In this document: piece after piece, positions 35,559-44,845 of the stretch | How positions within the stretch are numbered: the stretch's first letter is position 1 | Layout: the number at the start of each line of letters is the position of its first letter | Assembly: GCF_019550795.1 (NCBI RefSeq) | Contig: NZ_CP080545.1 | Location: 4,994,001-5,058,000, forward strand | Direction of reading: 5' to 3' | Source: Paenibacillus sp. sptzw28 | GTDB lineage: Bacteria; Bacillota; Bacilli; Paenibacillales; Paenibacillaceae | DNA length: 64,000 bases | Notes under the pieces: model-generated | Seen by the model: only the letters and a program-made list of their open reading frames with translations | The model's database searches: none | What the model was told of the DNA's origin: nothing | Translations under genes and position numbers: made by a program

Positions 35559-37382
35559 TTAGGAGGGCAGCCCCGCATCTACCGGAGTCAACTTGAGCAT
35601 AAACGGCTTCGCCGATGCGCCTTCATCTCTGCCGCCCCCGTAGACGACAATAAGCAGCGTTTCCGATTCGCGTGACAGGACCCCGTTCTTCAAGTACCCC
35701 TTCAGGTCGAAAGGCAGCCGTTCGATGACCGCGTGCTTGTGCAGCTCCTTCTCGCTGAGTCCGAGCGCGGCGAACACATCCGAGACCTCGTCCGGACGCT
35801 CCGCGAGCCGCTGCATCCAGCCGTTCCAGGCCTGCTTGTCCATCGTGAAGTCCCACCATACTTTGCGCGGCTTGTAGTTGTGGCCAAGGAAATAATCCAG
35901 CTTCATCAGGCCAAGCGCCAGATCGGGCTCCCAGCCCAGACCCGCTTCCGCCGCCCGGACCGTGTGTACCTCAGAGAGAAACGCCCACAGACGCGAGAAT
36001 AAATCCTCCAGCTGGTGGCCGATCTTCTGCCAGCCGCGGCTTTCCCAAAAGTCGCCGAACTGCTGGAAGAAATCAAATGCGGACGGAAACGCTTTCTCCA
36101 CCAAATAAAGCAGCGCATGATCCATCCGGTGCGCATTCCAGTACTTCTCCAGCACATCCTCGACCCGTTTGATTCTCACAATATCCGAGAACGGCAGTAT
36201 ATCGTTGCCGAGAATTTCATAAGGCGCTCGGTCCATATAGATGTAGCCGTGCTTATCGGCATCGCGCCTCATTCCGGTGCCGCGCAGCATCTTCAAGAAC
36301 CCCAGCTGCAGCTCCTCGGGACGCAGCTCAAATACGTCGTTGAAGGTTTTGCGGAACGTGTCATAATTCTCAAGCGGCAGGCCGGCGATCAGATCCAGAT
36401 GCTGATCGATTTTGCCGCTTTCCTTTACCTTTGTCACGGTTCTTGTCAGCTTGGCGAAATTCTGGCGGCGCTGCACCTCTTCATTAGTCGGATCGTTCGT
36501 CGACTGAACGCCGATCTCGAACCGGAATATCCCGGGCGGTGCGTGCTCCGCCAAATAATCCAGAACCTCAGGGCGCATGATGTCTGCCGTTATCTCGAAC
36601 TGGAATACGCAGCCCCGGTGATTTTCGATCAGAAAATGAAAAATTTCCAGCGCATAGTCGCGCTTTATATTGAACGTCCGGTCCACGAATTTAATCAGCT
36701 TCGCCCCGGAATCGATCAAATACGTTATATCCGACTTTGTACGCTCCATGTCAAAGTAACGAACGCCTACCTCGATGCTGGACAGACAGAACTGACAGCT
36801 GAACGGGCAACCCCGGCTCGTCTCGAAATAAACGACGCGGCTTGCCAGGCGCGGCACATCTTCGGCAAATCGATGCGGGGAAGGAAGCGTCGCCAGATCG
36901 AGCTTCGGCCGCGGGGGATTGACGACAACCTCCACGGTGCCGTCAGGCCGCCGCTTGCGGTAGGCAAGCCCGAACACCATATGGAATTTCTGCGTATCCC
37001 GCAGCTCGGTCAGCATATGGTGGAACGTTTCTTCGCCTTCGCCGACTACGATGAAATCCACCTGCGGCAGACGCTGCATCCAGAATTCGGTGTCGTAGCT
37101 CACTTCCGGACCGCCAAGTACAATCCGCAGCGACGGTTTGATCTTGCGCAGCATATCAATGACCGTTATCGTCTCTTCGATGTTCCATATATAACACGAG
37201 AAGCCGACTACGTCCGGATTGCGCGCGAAAAGGTCCGCTACGATATTCATCGCCGGATCTTTAATTGTATATTCAGCTATATCGATGTCAAACTCATGCC
37301 CGCTGTAGGCTTTCAGACAGCGAAGCGCGAGCGAGGTGTGTATATATTTGGCATTCAGCGTCGCCAGTACGACTTGGGTCAT
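35559..37382 (-). CDS. B12-binding-domain radical SAM protein (DUF4080-type)
   Basis: This is a radical SAM enzyme of about 607 residues. An N-terminal cobalamin-binding-like Rossmann domain (residues 1-140; YIHTSLALRCLKAY, VVGFSCYIWN, LGGPEVSYD, VVGEGEETF) precedes the radical SAM core. In the core, SRGCPFSCQFCLSS gives the CxxxCxxC iron-sulfur site near residue 190. The C-terminal region continues with a DUF4080-like part. The ATG at 37382 has TGAGGGA before it; the frame upstream is not supported. The substrate is unknown; relatives include methyltransferases and ring-modifying enzymes. It is a single gene, with no partner that would name its pathway. Confidence 0.88.
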   Translation of the reverse strand: MTQVVLATLNAKYIHTSLALRCLKAYSGHEFDIDIAEYTIKDPAMNIVADLFARNPDVVGFSCYIWNIEETITVIDMLRKIKPSLRIVLGGPEVSYDTEFWMQRLPQVDFIVVGEGEETFHHMLTELRDTQKFHMVFGLAYRKRRPDGTVEVVVNPPRPKLDLATLPSPHRFAEDVPRLASRVVYFETSRGCPFSCQFCLSSIEVGVRYFDMERTKSDITYLIDSGAKLIKFVDRTFNIKRDYALEIFHFLIENHRGCVFQFEITADIMRPEVLDYLAEHAPPGIFRFEIGVQSTNDPTNEEVQRRQNFAKLTRTVTKVKESGKIDQHLDLIAGLPLENYDTFRKTFNDVFELRPEELQLGFLKMLRGTGMRRDADKHGYIYMDRAPYEILGNDILPFSDIVRIKRVEDVLEKYWNAHRMDHALLYLVEKAFPSAFDFFQQFGDFWESRGWQKIGHQLEDLFSRLWAFLSEVHTVRAAEAGLGWEPDLALGLMKLDYFLGHNYKPRKVWWDFTMDKQAWNGWMQRLAERPDEVSDVFAALGLSEKELHKHAVIERLPFDLKGYLKNGVLSRESETLLIVVYGGGRDEGASAKPFMLKLTPVDAGLPS

Positions 37383-37447
37383 ATTTTCAGGTTCCCTCAT
37401 TTTATTTACGGCTTTGGAAGCAACCTCTATTGTACCGAATTTGAAGC

Positions 37448-37503
37448 AAAAAAAGAAGGGCGGCCCCCACGTGCAGCTTGATGCCGCACGCAGGGGCCGC
37501 CCC
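37448..37503 (-). terminator. GC-rich terminator of the S1C protease gene
   Basis: On the minus strand GGGCGGCCCC-T-GCGTGC pairs with GCACGTGGGGGCCGCCC (small imperfections) and is followed by TTCTTTTTTT. Confidence 0.88.
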
Positions 37504-37520
37504 CGCGCCAAGATCCGAGA

Positions 37521-39098
37521 TTATGAGCGGACCTGAACGATCATTTTCTCTTTGCCCTGCATTTGCACGACCGGAAAACGAACGCGCCATGTGCCGTCGC
37601 CCACCGCCGTCACTTCGCCGGGCGCAAATCCGCGCGGCTCGAAGCTGAATACCTGCTCATAGTATACGGCAAGCTGAATTGTGTCTTGAGGCAGCATCTG
37701 ATGCAGCTTGTAGCCCGTATCGATCGCCCAGAAACGCAAATCGTCGCTCGCCATATGTCCATACTGCATATAGAAGGCCGGGTCGATCACAGCGGTAATA
37801 ACAAGCCAGCCCTGGGCATCGCGCGTCACTTCAAAGCGCTTCAACTCAGTAGTCCCTTGCGAGGTCTGGATATTGGCGAACTGCTTATCCATGAGCTCGC
37901 GTATCTCATCAGTCGATGCCCCTGCGAGCGAACTCGGGAGGGTCTTCGGCAGGAATGTGATTTTCGCTTCTGGACCCTGCGACTCGATATCCCCCATTAG
38001 CTGAATAACGTTCATCGAGGAAACGGCAAAATTCAAATCCGCATGCGTAGCGTCGACGCCCGATGATGTTATGCCGACCAAATCACCGTAATCATCGAAC
38101 AACCCGCCGCCTGAGCTGCCATGATCGATCGGGACGCTGATCTGATAGATCTGGGTGCCGCCATCATATTGAATATTGCTTACAATACCATCGGAAACCG
38201 TATTTTGCAGGCCGAGCGGGCTGCCGATGGCAACGACATGATCTCCTTTACGGATGTGGTACCCTACACTAACAGGCTCTACGCCGAGCGGCTTCTTTGT
38301 CTGAATGACCGCGAGGTCGGCATCCTCGTCATAGCCAACAACGCCTTCGACCTCGAACGTTGAGCCGTCAAGCAGCGTAACATTCGCTTTTGTCGCATCC
38401 TGGATAACATGCAGATTGGTTAGTATCCGGTTCTCGCCGATCACTACGCCGCTTCCCTGGGCGACATCGGTCGTAATCATAACGACTTTATCATCGTTCT
38501 GCTCAACGATCTGCTCCGTTGTCAGCGTCGGTGCATCTTGTTCCAGTTGATCTTCTTCCGCCGCTTGTTCTTCCTTCTTCCTCATCTGCTCTTCATAGGA
38601 TGAGATCCGGATAGCGCGAGTTGCGGCGTCCACCCGGACATCCGCGCCAAGCGCTTCGGCTATGAAGCGAAGTGGCACCATAGTGGCGCCTTTTATTTGC
38701 TGCGGCGGCACTGCAAGCGGTACGCTTTTCCCGTTCTTAACGGCATTCTTTGAACCGAGCTGCAGCGTTATGGTGGTACGGTCTTTCACCGCTATAATCG
38801 TCTTGGTCGTCGGCTCCCATGTGACACTGGCTTTAAGCGCATTGAAAATCGTACGCATCGGCACAATGGTCGTCCCTTTGAGCACAACCGGCAACGGGGA
38901 TAACACGAGCTTCTTGCCGTCTACGAATACCGATAAGACGGACGATTGGGCCATGGTCGTTGTGACCTTCGTTTTTGTTTTTACAGCTGCCGCAGCTGAG
39001 ACGGTATCGCCTTCAAGCCCTGACAGCGGAGCGAATAAGAGCCCGGCAGTTAATACGGATAAGAGCAATTGTTGCTTCAGCTTGAACTTCGATTTCAC
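37521..39098 (-). CDS. Secreted HtrA-like serine protease with N-terminal stalk domains
   Basis: This is a 525-residue exported S1C-type protease. After a signal peptide (LLLSVLTAGLLFAPLSG) come two copper-amine-oxidase N-terminal-like segments (VFVDGKKLVL, TTIVPMRTIFNALKASVTW, ATMVPLRFIAEALGADV) covering about residues 50-165. A charged linker (EEQMRKKEEQAAEEDQLEQD) leads to the trypsin fold: His in TNLHVIQ near residue 233, Asp in DEDADLAVIQ near residue 263, and Ser in DHGSSGGGLFDDYG near residue 328. No PDZ domain follows; the last 130 residues are not recognised. The GTG start has GGAGGA upstream. Confidence 0.88.
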   Translation of the reverse strand: MKSKFKLKQQLLLSVLTAGLLFAPLSGLEGDTVSAAAAVKTKTKVTTTMAQSSVLSVFVDGKKLVLSPLPVVLKGTTIVPMRTIFNALKASVTWEPTTKTIIAVKDRTTITLQLGSKNAVKNGKSVPLAVPPQQIKGATMVPLRFIAEALGADVRVDAATRAIRISSYEEQMRKKEEQAAEEDQLEQDAPTLTTEQIVEQNDDKVVMITTDVAQGSGVVIGENRILTNLHVIQDATKANVTLLDGSTFEVEGVVGYDEDADLAVIQTKKPLGVEPVSVGYHIRKGDHVVAIGSPLGLQNTVSDGIVSNIQYDGGTQIYQISVPIDHGSSGGGLFDDYGDLVGITSSGVDATHADLNFAVSSMNVIQLMGDIESQGPEAKITFLPKTLPSSLAGASTDEIRELMDKQFANIQTSQGTTELKRFEVTRDAQGWLVITAVIDPAFYMQYGHMASDDLRFWAIDTGYKLHQMLPQDTIQLAVYYEQVFSFEPRGFAPGEVTAVGDGTWRVRFPVVQMQGKEKMIVQVRS

Positions 39099-39265
39099 GC
39101 AGGCGTTCCTCCAATAATCTCCCTATTTCCCAACGTCGCTATCGTATCACCCCGCCGTCTCTTTTGTCTATCAAAATCAACATGCTAGAGTCATAGCCGG
39201 AAGGGGACGAAAAGAAGCCCGGGCCCGCCGTTCCCGCTGTTCCCGGCCCCGCTTTCCAGGCTGCT

Positions 39266-40372
39266 CTATTCCCACTTGAACGTGAAGCTTGCCACTGCGA
39301 ATGCGGCGATAAGCCAGCAGCCCAGAAGCAGCGCTTCGCTCCACAATGTTGTCAGCCCCGCGCCAACATTCATGATTTGCCGCAATGCCGTGCTCAGATG
39401 CGAGATCGGCAGCAGCTTCACGACCGGCTACATGTAGGACGGCATACTGCTGATCGGGAAGAATACGCCCCCAAGAAACATCATCGGGAACGAAATGAAC
39501 CCGGCTATTGGCCCAGCGCTTTCGGGCGTTTTGGCAAGTCCCGCGATGATGAATCCAAGCGACATGAACGTAAGCGTGCCGAGGATTACAAAGCCGAGCA
39601 GCAGCATCCACGAGCCGTTCACCTGCGTGCCGAATACGAGCGATGCGATGAGCAGCACGATAACCGCCTGTATGCCGCCCAGCAGCAGACGCGCCGTTAT
39701 TTGTGCGGCGATGAACGAAGACGGCCGAAGCGGCGTGCTCTGCATCCGGCGCAGTACGCCGCGCTCTCGCCAGGAAGCGATTTGTCCGGCCACTCCGTTC
39801 AAATTATTCGACATGATCATCATGGCGACGATACCGGGAACGAGGAAGTCGGTGTAACCCAGCTGCAGCGACTGAACTCCGATCGGTTCCATTATTACAA
39901 GCGGTTTATAATGAACGAGCGACTTGCTTACGCCATCCGCCGCTTGTGTTATTGCATTAAGTGCAGTTTGCGACTTGACAACTTGCGTCTGATCGAAGTA
40001 AACCGCAAGCTTTGCCTGCTCTCCGGCCGCAGAGGACGATTCCGACAGTACGTTTCCGTATCCCTTAGGGATGACAATTAGTACCTGCTTCTCGCCTTCC
40101 TTGAGGCTTGTCATTGCTTGGTCCCGGTCAGCTGCCGCATCCAGATGCAGAACATCCTTCTGCTCTTGAAGCGCTGTGATCATCGCGCTCGATGCTGCGG
40201 TGCCGTCTTCATCATAATAATATCCGTCGGCGGCCCCGCTCCCGCCTCCTCCTGCGAGGGAGCCGAGCATAAGCATAAAGAAGACCGGAAACGCCAGCGT
40301 CCAGAACAGAACCTGCCGATTGCGCGCGAACAGCCGGAGCTGCGCCAGCGTCAATTCCATATAAGCTTTCAT
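39266..40372 (-). pseudogene. ABC-2 type permease, interrupted by an amber stop
   Basis: The reading frame from the ATG at 40372 encodes an ABC-2/DrrB-like export permease. It has an N-terminal helix (VLFWTLAFPVFFMLMLGSL), a large extracellular loop, then PGIVAMMIMSNNL and several helices. It stops at a TAG at 39428-39430 right after FLGGVFFPISSMPSYM. The same frame continues cleanly past it for 53 codons (PVVKLLPISHLSTALRQIMN through a last helix to FKWE) and closes at 39266-39268. A single CAG-to-TAG change would explain this. Relatives have the final helix, so the truncated product is probably non-functional. Its start overlaps the ancestral stop of the ATPase gene (TAATG). Confidence 0.85.
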
Positions 40373-41363
40373 TATTCTCTAAGGCTCCTTCCCGTCATTT
40401 GAATGAACACGTCCTCAAGCGTCGCGGTTCTCGTGAGAAGGTCGGTAAACTGCAGACCGAGTCTATCGGTCAGTCCAACCAGTCCGGTCAATGCGGACTG
40501 CAGATGGTCTGTATGCAGCACATAGCTATCCTTGCGGTACTCTGTGCATGCCTTACGCCTTCAATCGACTGCATGCTCTCGAGCAGCGTTGTTTTACGTT
40601 CTTCCTTCATCTCCTCGAGCTCCGGAACTCGAAACTCGATGGCACTCTCGGATTCAAGGCTGCGGATCAGATTGCGCGGCGTGTCCAGAGCCACCACTTG
40701 ACCGCGGTCCATGAGACAGATACGGTCGCTGAGCAGCTGCGCCTCATCCATATAATGCGTACTGATGACAATCGTTTTGCCTTCGTCCCGCAGGCGCAAA
40801 ATGATGTCCCATAGAGTGCGCCGCGCTTGCGGATCAAGACCGGTTGTCGGCTCGTCCAGAAAGACGACCTGCGGGTCGTTGACAAGAGCGAGCGCAATGG
40901 CAAGTCTCTGCTTCTGTCCCCCGGAGAGATTCTTGACCCGGTCGTTCAGCTTATCGGCCAGAAGAACGCTCTCCAGAAGCGGAACGACCGGAACGGTCGG
41001 AACATTGTAGAAGCTCGCGTACATTCGCGTAATTTCTTCTACGTTCAGCAGATCGAATAACGAAGTGGATTGCAGTTGTACGCCGATGACTTCCTTCACC
41101 TTATGAAGCTGAGTCCGCGTATCGAATCCGGCGACCCGGGCTATTCCCTCGTCGGGCCGGCGCAGTCCCTCAATCATTTCCAAAGTCGTTGTCTTACCGG
41201 CACCATTCGGACCAAGCAGGCCGAATATCTCCCCTCTCCTCACCTCAAAATGAATGCCGTTTACGGCCGTGAACGCACCGTATCGCTTTACAAGTCCCGC
41301 AACTTCAATAATGCTTGCGGGATTGCTTCGAATATTGTCCTTCGTTTCTGTCTGCACCTTCAT
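40372..41363 (-). pseudogene. ABC transporter ATP-binding protein, frameshifted near the C-terminus
   Basis: This is the ATPase partner of the permease. Walker A LLGPNGAGKTTTLE, ABC signature KNLSGGQKQRLAIALAL, Walker B VVFLDEPTTGLDPQ and the H-loop ISTHYMDEA are all intact. After GVRHAQ the frame runs into a short nonsense tail and stops at 40488. One base further on in phase the coding resumes with YRKDSYVLHTDHLQSALTG and ends normally at TATLEDVFIQMTGRSLRE (stop 40372-40374). A one-base deletion at 40540-40542 explains it. The ATG at 41363 has AAGGAGG upstream. About 55 C-terminal residues are lost or altered. Confidence 0.85.
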
Positions 41364-41571
41364 CAATTTGTCCTCCTTACCGTATACGGATAACTCTGTC
41401 TCCAACGTAGATCGCTGGGTTTATTATATCCGGTATTTTAAGGCAAAGGAATTAACTTCCAATATTAATAGCATCGTGTACCGAGCCATGAAGGAGTGGC
41501 CTTAATAGCGTTAGGAAGGCTGTTCGTGATATATTGGGGGTAACTTAAACAGATCGGTGTGAGCGATTCAA

Positions 41572-42591
41572 ATGGATAAACGAAAACCAGACTCAAGGCG
41601 AAATATCTTACATAAAAAGGCCCCTGGCAGCACCAGGCCCGCAGGCAGAGCCGCGGGAAAACCCGCAGGCGAAAGCCGGACTGGAGGCAGCGCCAAAGGA
41701 GCCGCGGCGGAAAGCAGACCCTATACCGTAAAGGAGCCGGCCGAGCTGCTGTCCTTCTTACTTCAAACAATAACGAATCAAGGCCGGAATTCGATAAAAT
41801 CACTGCTCAGCCGCGGGCAAGTATGGGTAAATGAGCGTTCCGTCACCGCCTATAATCACCCCCTTCAGCAGGGGGATCAGGTGTCCATCCGCAAGGAACG
41901 GATTGTGGAGAAGCCTCCGCTGATCGGGCTTGCGATTCTGCACGAGGATGATGATATCGTCGTCATCCGCAAGGATGCCGGGCTGCTGTCGATCGCCTCG
42001 CCGCAGGAGACGGAGCTGACGGCTTACCGGCAGCTAACGGCGCATGTCCGTTCGGACAATCCGGGCGGCCGGATATTCGTGGTGCACCGGCTGGACCGTG
42101 ACACCTCGGGTGTGATGATGTTCGCGAAGAGCGAGAAGATTCAACAGGCCTTACAGGATTCTTGGCAGGATATCGTGAAGGAGCGCACCTATGTTGCGCT
42201 GGTGGAAGGCAAGGTCAAGAAAGAGGAAGGCACGATCAAATCGTGGCTGAAGGAGAGCAAGACGCTCAAAATGTATTCGAGTCCTTATCCGAACGACGGT
42301 CAATATGCCGTCACCCATTATAAGGTTCTTGAGTCCAATAAGAGCTTCTCCCTGCTGGAGGTAGAGCTTGAAACGGGGCGGAAAAATCAAATCCGCGTCC
42401 ATATGCAGGATATCGGGCATCCCGTCGTCAGCGATAAGAAATACGGTTCTAAATCCAAAGCGCTAAACCGCCTCGGACTTCATGCGCGCGTCCTCTCATT
42501 TACGCATCCTGCAACGGGCGACCTCCTGCGGTTCGAAACGGACATCCCAAAGGCGTTTCTGAACCCCTTCAAGGAAAGCGCTCCGAAATAA
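41572..42591 (+). CDS. RluA-family pseudouridine synthase
   Basis: This RNA-modifying enzyme, 339 residues, converts uridine to pseudouridine in rRNA or tRNA. A basic, low-complexity N-terminal extension (about 45 residues rich in Gly, Arg, Ala) precedes an S4-like domain (SIKSLLSRGQVWVNERSV). The catalytic domain follows, with VVHRLDRDTSGVMMFAKS (catalytic Asp), YVALVEGKV, TGRKNQIRVHMQDIGHPVVSD and LGLHARVLSFTHP. The ATG start has only a weak GGTGTGAG site. The exact target uridine cannot be predicted. Confidence 0.92.
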   Translation: MDKRKPDSRRNILHKKAPGSTRPAGRAAGKPAGESRTGGSAKGAAAESRPYTVKEPAELLSFLLQTITNQGRNSIKSLLSRGQVWVNERSVTAYNHPLQQGDQVSIRKERIVEKPPLIGLAILHEDDDIVVIRKDAGLLSIASPQETELTAYRQLTAHVRSDNPGGRIFVVHRLDRDTSGVMMFAKSEKIQQALQDSWQDIVKERTYVALVEGKVKKEEGTIKSWLKESKTLKMYSSPYPNDGQYAVTHYKVLESNKSFSLLEVELETGRKNQIRVHMQDIGHPVVSDKKYGSKSKALNRLGLHARVLSFTHPATGDLLRFETDIPKAFLNPFKESAPK

Positions 42592-42728
42592 TCGCAGCCA
42601 GGCCAGCGTCTGCAGGAAAATTGTCAATAATGGAATAGGAAAAAGGGGAATTAAACGTTATAATGTGGATTGAGAATTATTAACTGCAGGCGTTAACCCC
42701 GCCAAAATAACAAATAAGGAGTAGAAGA

Positions 42729-43661
42729 ATGGAAAAAACACTTATTTTCGGGCACAAAAACCCGGACACGGATTCTATTTGTTCAGCTATCGCTTACGCC
42801 GCTTTGAAAACCGAGCTCGGTGTTCAGGTCGAGCCTGTCCGTCTTGGCAGCGTTAATGGGGAAACTCAATATGCATTAGACTACTTTAAGGTACAAGCTC
42901 CGCGCCAGGTTGATACAGTAGCCGGCGAAGCGAAGAACGTCATCCTGGTCGACCATAATGAGCGCCAACAAAGTGCGGGCGACATCGATCAGGTTCGTGT
43001 CGTTGAAGTTATCGATCACCATCGCATCGCTAATTTCGAGACAAGCCATCCGTTATATTACCGCGCCGAGCCGGTAGGCTGCACAGCAACGATTCTTAAT
43101 AAAATGTACAAAGAAAACGGAGTCGCCGTCCGCAAGGAAATCGCCGGCCTCATGCTGTCCGCGATTATCTCCGATTCGCTGCTGTTCAAATCGCCGACAT
43201 GCACGGAGGAAGATGTGGCCGCAGCTCGCGAGCTGGCAGCTATCGCCGAAGTGGATGCGCAAAGCTACGGTCTCGAAATGCTGAAAGCCGGCGCCGATTT
43301 GAGCGATAAAACGATCGCGCAGCTGATTTCACTTGATGCCAAGGAATTTCAAATGGGCAGCTACAAGGTTGAAATCGCACAGGTTAATGCGGTGGATACG
43401 AACGATGTTCTTGCCCGCCAAGCTGAGCTGGAAGACGCGCTTTCGGGCATTATTTCCGAAAAAGGTCTCGATCTGTTTGTATTCGTCGTAACCGACATCC
43501 TTAACAACGATTCCATCGCTCTGACGCTTGGACGCGTTACGAAAGCCGTTGAGCAAGCCTATAACGTGACGCTTGTCGACAACAAAGCGGTACTGAAGGG
43601 CGTCGTTTCCCGCAAATCGCAAATCGTGCCTGTATTAACGGAAACATTGAACAAATTTTAA
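42729..43661 (+). CDS. ppaC: Manganese-dependent inorganic pyrophosphatase
   Basis: This is a family II pyrophosphatase of the DHH superfamily, 310 residues. The metal ligands are visible: GHKNPDTDS (His and Asp residues), VDHNE, and the DHH motif in [13 protein letters not shown] near residue 97. [12 protein letters not shown] follows, and [11 protein letters not shown] is at the C-terminus, which contacts pyrophosphate. AAGGAG lies before the ATG, and a perfect TATAAT at 42659-42664 may be its -10 box. It is monocistronic with a terminator behind. Confidence 0.95.
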   Translation: MEKTLIFGHKNPDTDSICSAIAYAALKTELGVQVEPVRLGSVNGETQYALDYFKVQAPRQVDTVAGEAKNVILVDHNERQQSAGDIDQVRVVEVIDHHRIANFETSHPLYYRAEPVGCTATILNKMYKENGVAVRKEIAGLMLSAIISDSLLFKSPTCTEEDVAAARELAAIAEVDAQSYGLEMLKAGADLSDKTIAQLISLDAKEFQMGSYKVEIAQVNAVDTNDVLARQAELEDALSGIISEKGLDLFVFVVTDILNNDSIALTLGRVTKAVEQAYNVTLVDNKAVLKGVVSRKSQIVPVLTETLNKF

Positions 43662-43682
43662 TCGGCATCATACAGGTATACC

Positions 43683-43714
43683 AAACACCGCTCATTATTA
43701 TGGGCGGTGTTTTC
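43683..43714 (+). terminator. Terminator after ppaC
   Basis: AAACACCGC pairs with GCGGTGTTT around a 12-base loop and is followed by T residues, 20 bases after the ppaC stop. Confidence 0.87.
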
Positions 43715-43813
43715 CTTTATCTGATTGAGAACAACCTGACCCGCGTTATTTGGGCACTGAATGCTGATCGGGTCTAACCAGGCTTGCCGGATCTTACAGG
43801 GTGGTTAGCGGTT

Positions 43814-44512
43814 CTAGTTGGTGAAAGCTTTACCGCCGGCGGCCGAATATTTAGTCAAATATCCATCCATTTGTTCGGCAGGCTGCATGACCGGTGTGCC
43901 GTGGCACACTTCCAACCGCTTTGGCTTTGGCTTCAGCTTCCGTACAATCGCGCTGCTTTCAATTGCCTCCTGCATGTTGGCTGTGAACATCGCCATCGGC
44001 TGGCGCAGCCGGCCTTTTTTCGATGTAAACAGGTCCCCCGCCAGCAGCACTTGGTCCTGCTCGTGATAATATACAACGTGTCCAGGCGAATGGCCGGGCG
44101 TCAAATACGGCTTCAAGCCTCCAAACACTGGCAGTTCTCCTCCGTCATGCTCTTCCAGCTCCTTGGCTATACCCGCCGCAATCGTCTGAGCCGCTTTCTT
44201 ACGGCGCGGATACGGCAGCTTGCCTTCCATATAAGGCAGTTCGATACGGTGAGCGTAAACCGGTACTGGCCGCTGTTCCACGATTTGCTTGACCGCGCCT
44301 ACATGATCGGAATGCCCGTGTGTCAGTACGATGGCCTTCAACGGCCCTGCTCCAAGCTTGTCGATAAAGGACATGATCCCCTTCGCCATCCCCCCGATTC
44401 CGGCATCCACAAGAACTACACCGTCTTTTTCAACTACAATCCATACATGGATTGGGATAATGAACCATTTTTTCAAGCTCCAAATATGCTCTGATATACG
44501 CTCAATTTTCAC
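43814..44512 (-). CDS. MBL-fold metallo-hydrolase
   Basis: This is a 232-residue metallo-beta-lactamase-fold hydrolase. The metal-binding THGHSDH motif is near residue 64, a third ligand is in TPGHSPGHVVYY near residue 138, GDLF near residue 160 supplies the bridging Asp, and CHGTP near residue 208 gives the last His. The start is GTG at 44512 with CGGAG nine bases before it. Two tandem palindromes lie immediately upstream. The substrate is unknown; relatives hydrolyse lactones, glyoxalase II substrates and other esters. Confidence 0.88.
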   Translation of the reverse strand: MKIERISEHIWSLKKWFIIPIHVWIVVEKDGVVLVDAGIGGMAKGIMSFIDKLGAGPLKAIVLTHGHSDHVGAVKQIVEQRPVPVYAHRIELPYMEGKLPYPRRKKAAQTIAAGIAKELEEHDGGELPVFGGLKPYLTPGHSPGHVVYYHEQDQVLLAGDLFTSKKGRLRQPMAMFTANMQEAIESSAIVRKLKPKPKRLEVCHGTPVMQPAEQMDGYLTKYSAAGGKAFTN

Positions 44513-44535
44513 AATTCCATCTCCGTTCTATTTAA

Positions 44536-44562
44536 TAACCATTGGTTACTAACCGTTGGTAA
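44536..44562. promoter_or_regulatory. Tandem palindromic operator upstream of MBL hydrolase gene
   Basis: TAACCA-T-TGGTTA (44536-44548) is a perfect 13-bp palindrome. TAACCGTTGGTAA follows directly (44550-44562) and is a looser copy of the same half-sites. The pair lies 24 bases before the GTG start of the hydrolase, a place typical for a TetR- or MarR-type repressor. No such regulator gene is adjacent. Confidence 0.5.
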
Positions 44563-44812
44563 TAATATAGCAGGCCGTAAGTTGGATGTCAATACGTCTC
44601 TCTTGCATAATTTGTAAAAATTATGAGGGGACGCGTTAAGCACCCCGCTTTGAGGTATTCGGGGTAATGGTCTGGCAGGCATCAAAGAGTCTATAACACC
44701 CTCGACTTTTCAGGCATTTATGAAATATGGCGAAATTGTAAATAACGAAGAGCATGAGGGAGATTTTGGGCTGGAACACTTATTATATCGGTTTATTTTG
44801 ATTATTCTGAAT
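44563..44812. other. Intergenic stretch left of the candidate RNA
   Basis: It holds short inverted repeats (CATAATT/AATTATG at 44606-44625; CCCCG/CGGGG near 44642-44665) and an open frame of 41 codons from 44719 (MKYGEIVNNEEHEG...) without a ribosome binding site. No gene is called. Confidence 0.4.
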
Positions 44813-44813
44813 A

Positions 44814-44843
44814 TTTACAAAATTAACATTCTGCTTGTACAAT
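44814..44843 (+). promoter_or_regulatory. Promoter of the candidate structured RNA
   Basis: TTTACA (44814-44819), 18 bases, TACAAT (44838-44843): five of six matches in both hexamers. Transcription would start near 44850, exactly at the first inverted repeat. Confidence 0.62.
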
Positions 44844-44845
44844 AA

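Noticed and set aside
36015..37481. Long plus-strand frame of 488 codons opposite the radical SAM gene
   Set aside because: It is a shadow of the minus-strand gene, which carries clear family motifs. The plus frame has no recognisable domain.
44719..44844. 41-codon plus-strand frame (MKYGEIVNNEEHEG...)
   Set aside because: No ribosome binding site, and it overlaps the promoter of the candidate RNA; more likely chance in AT-rich sequence.
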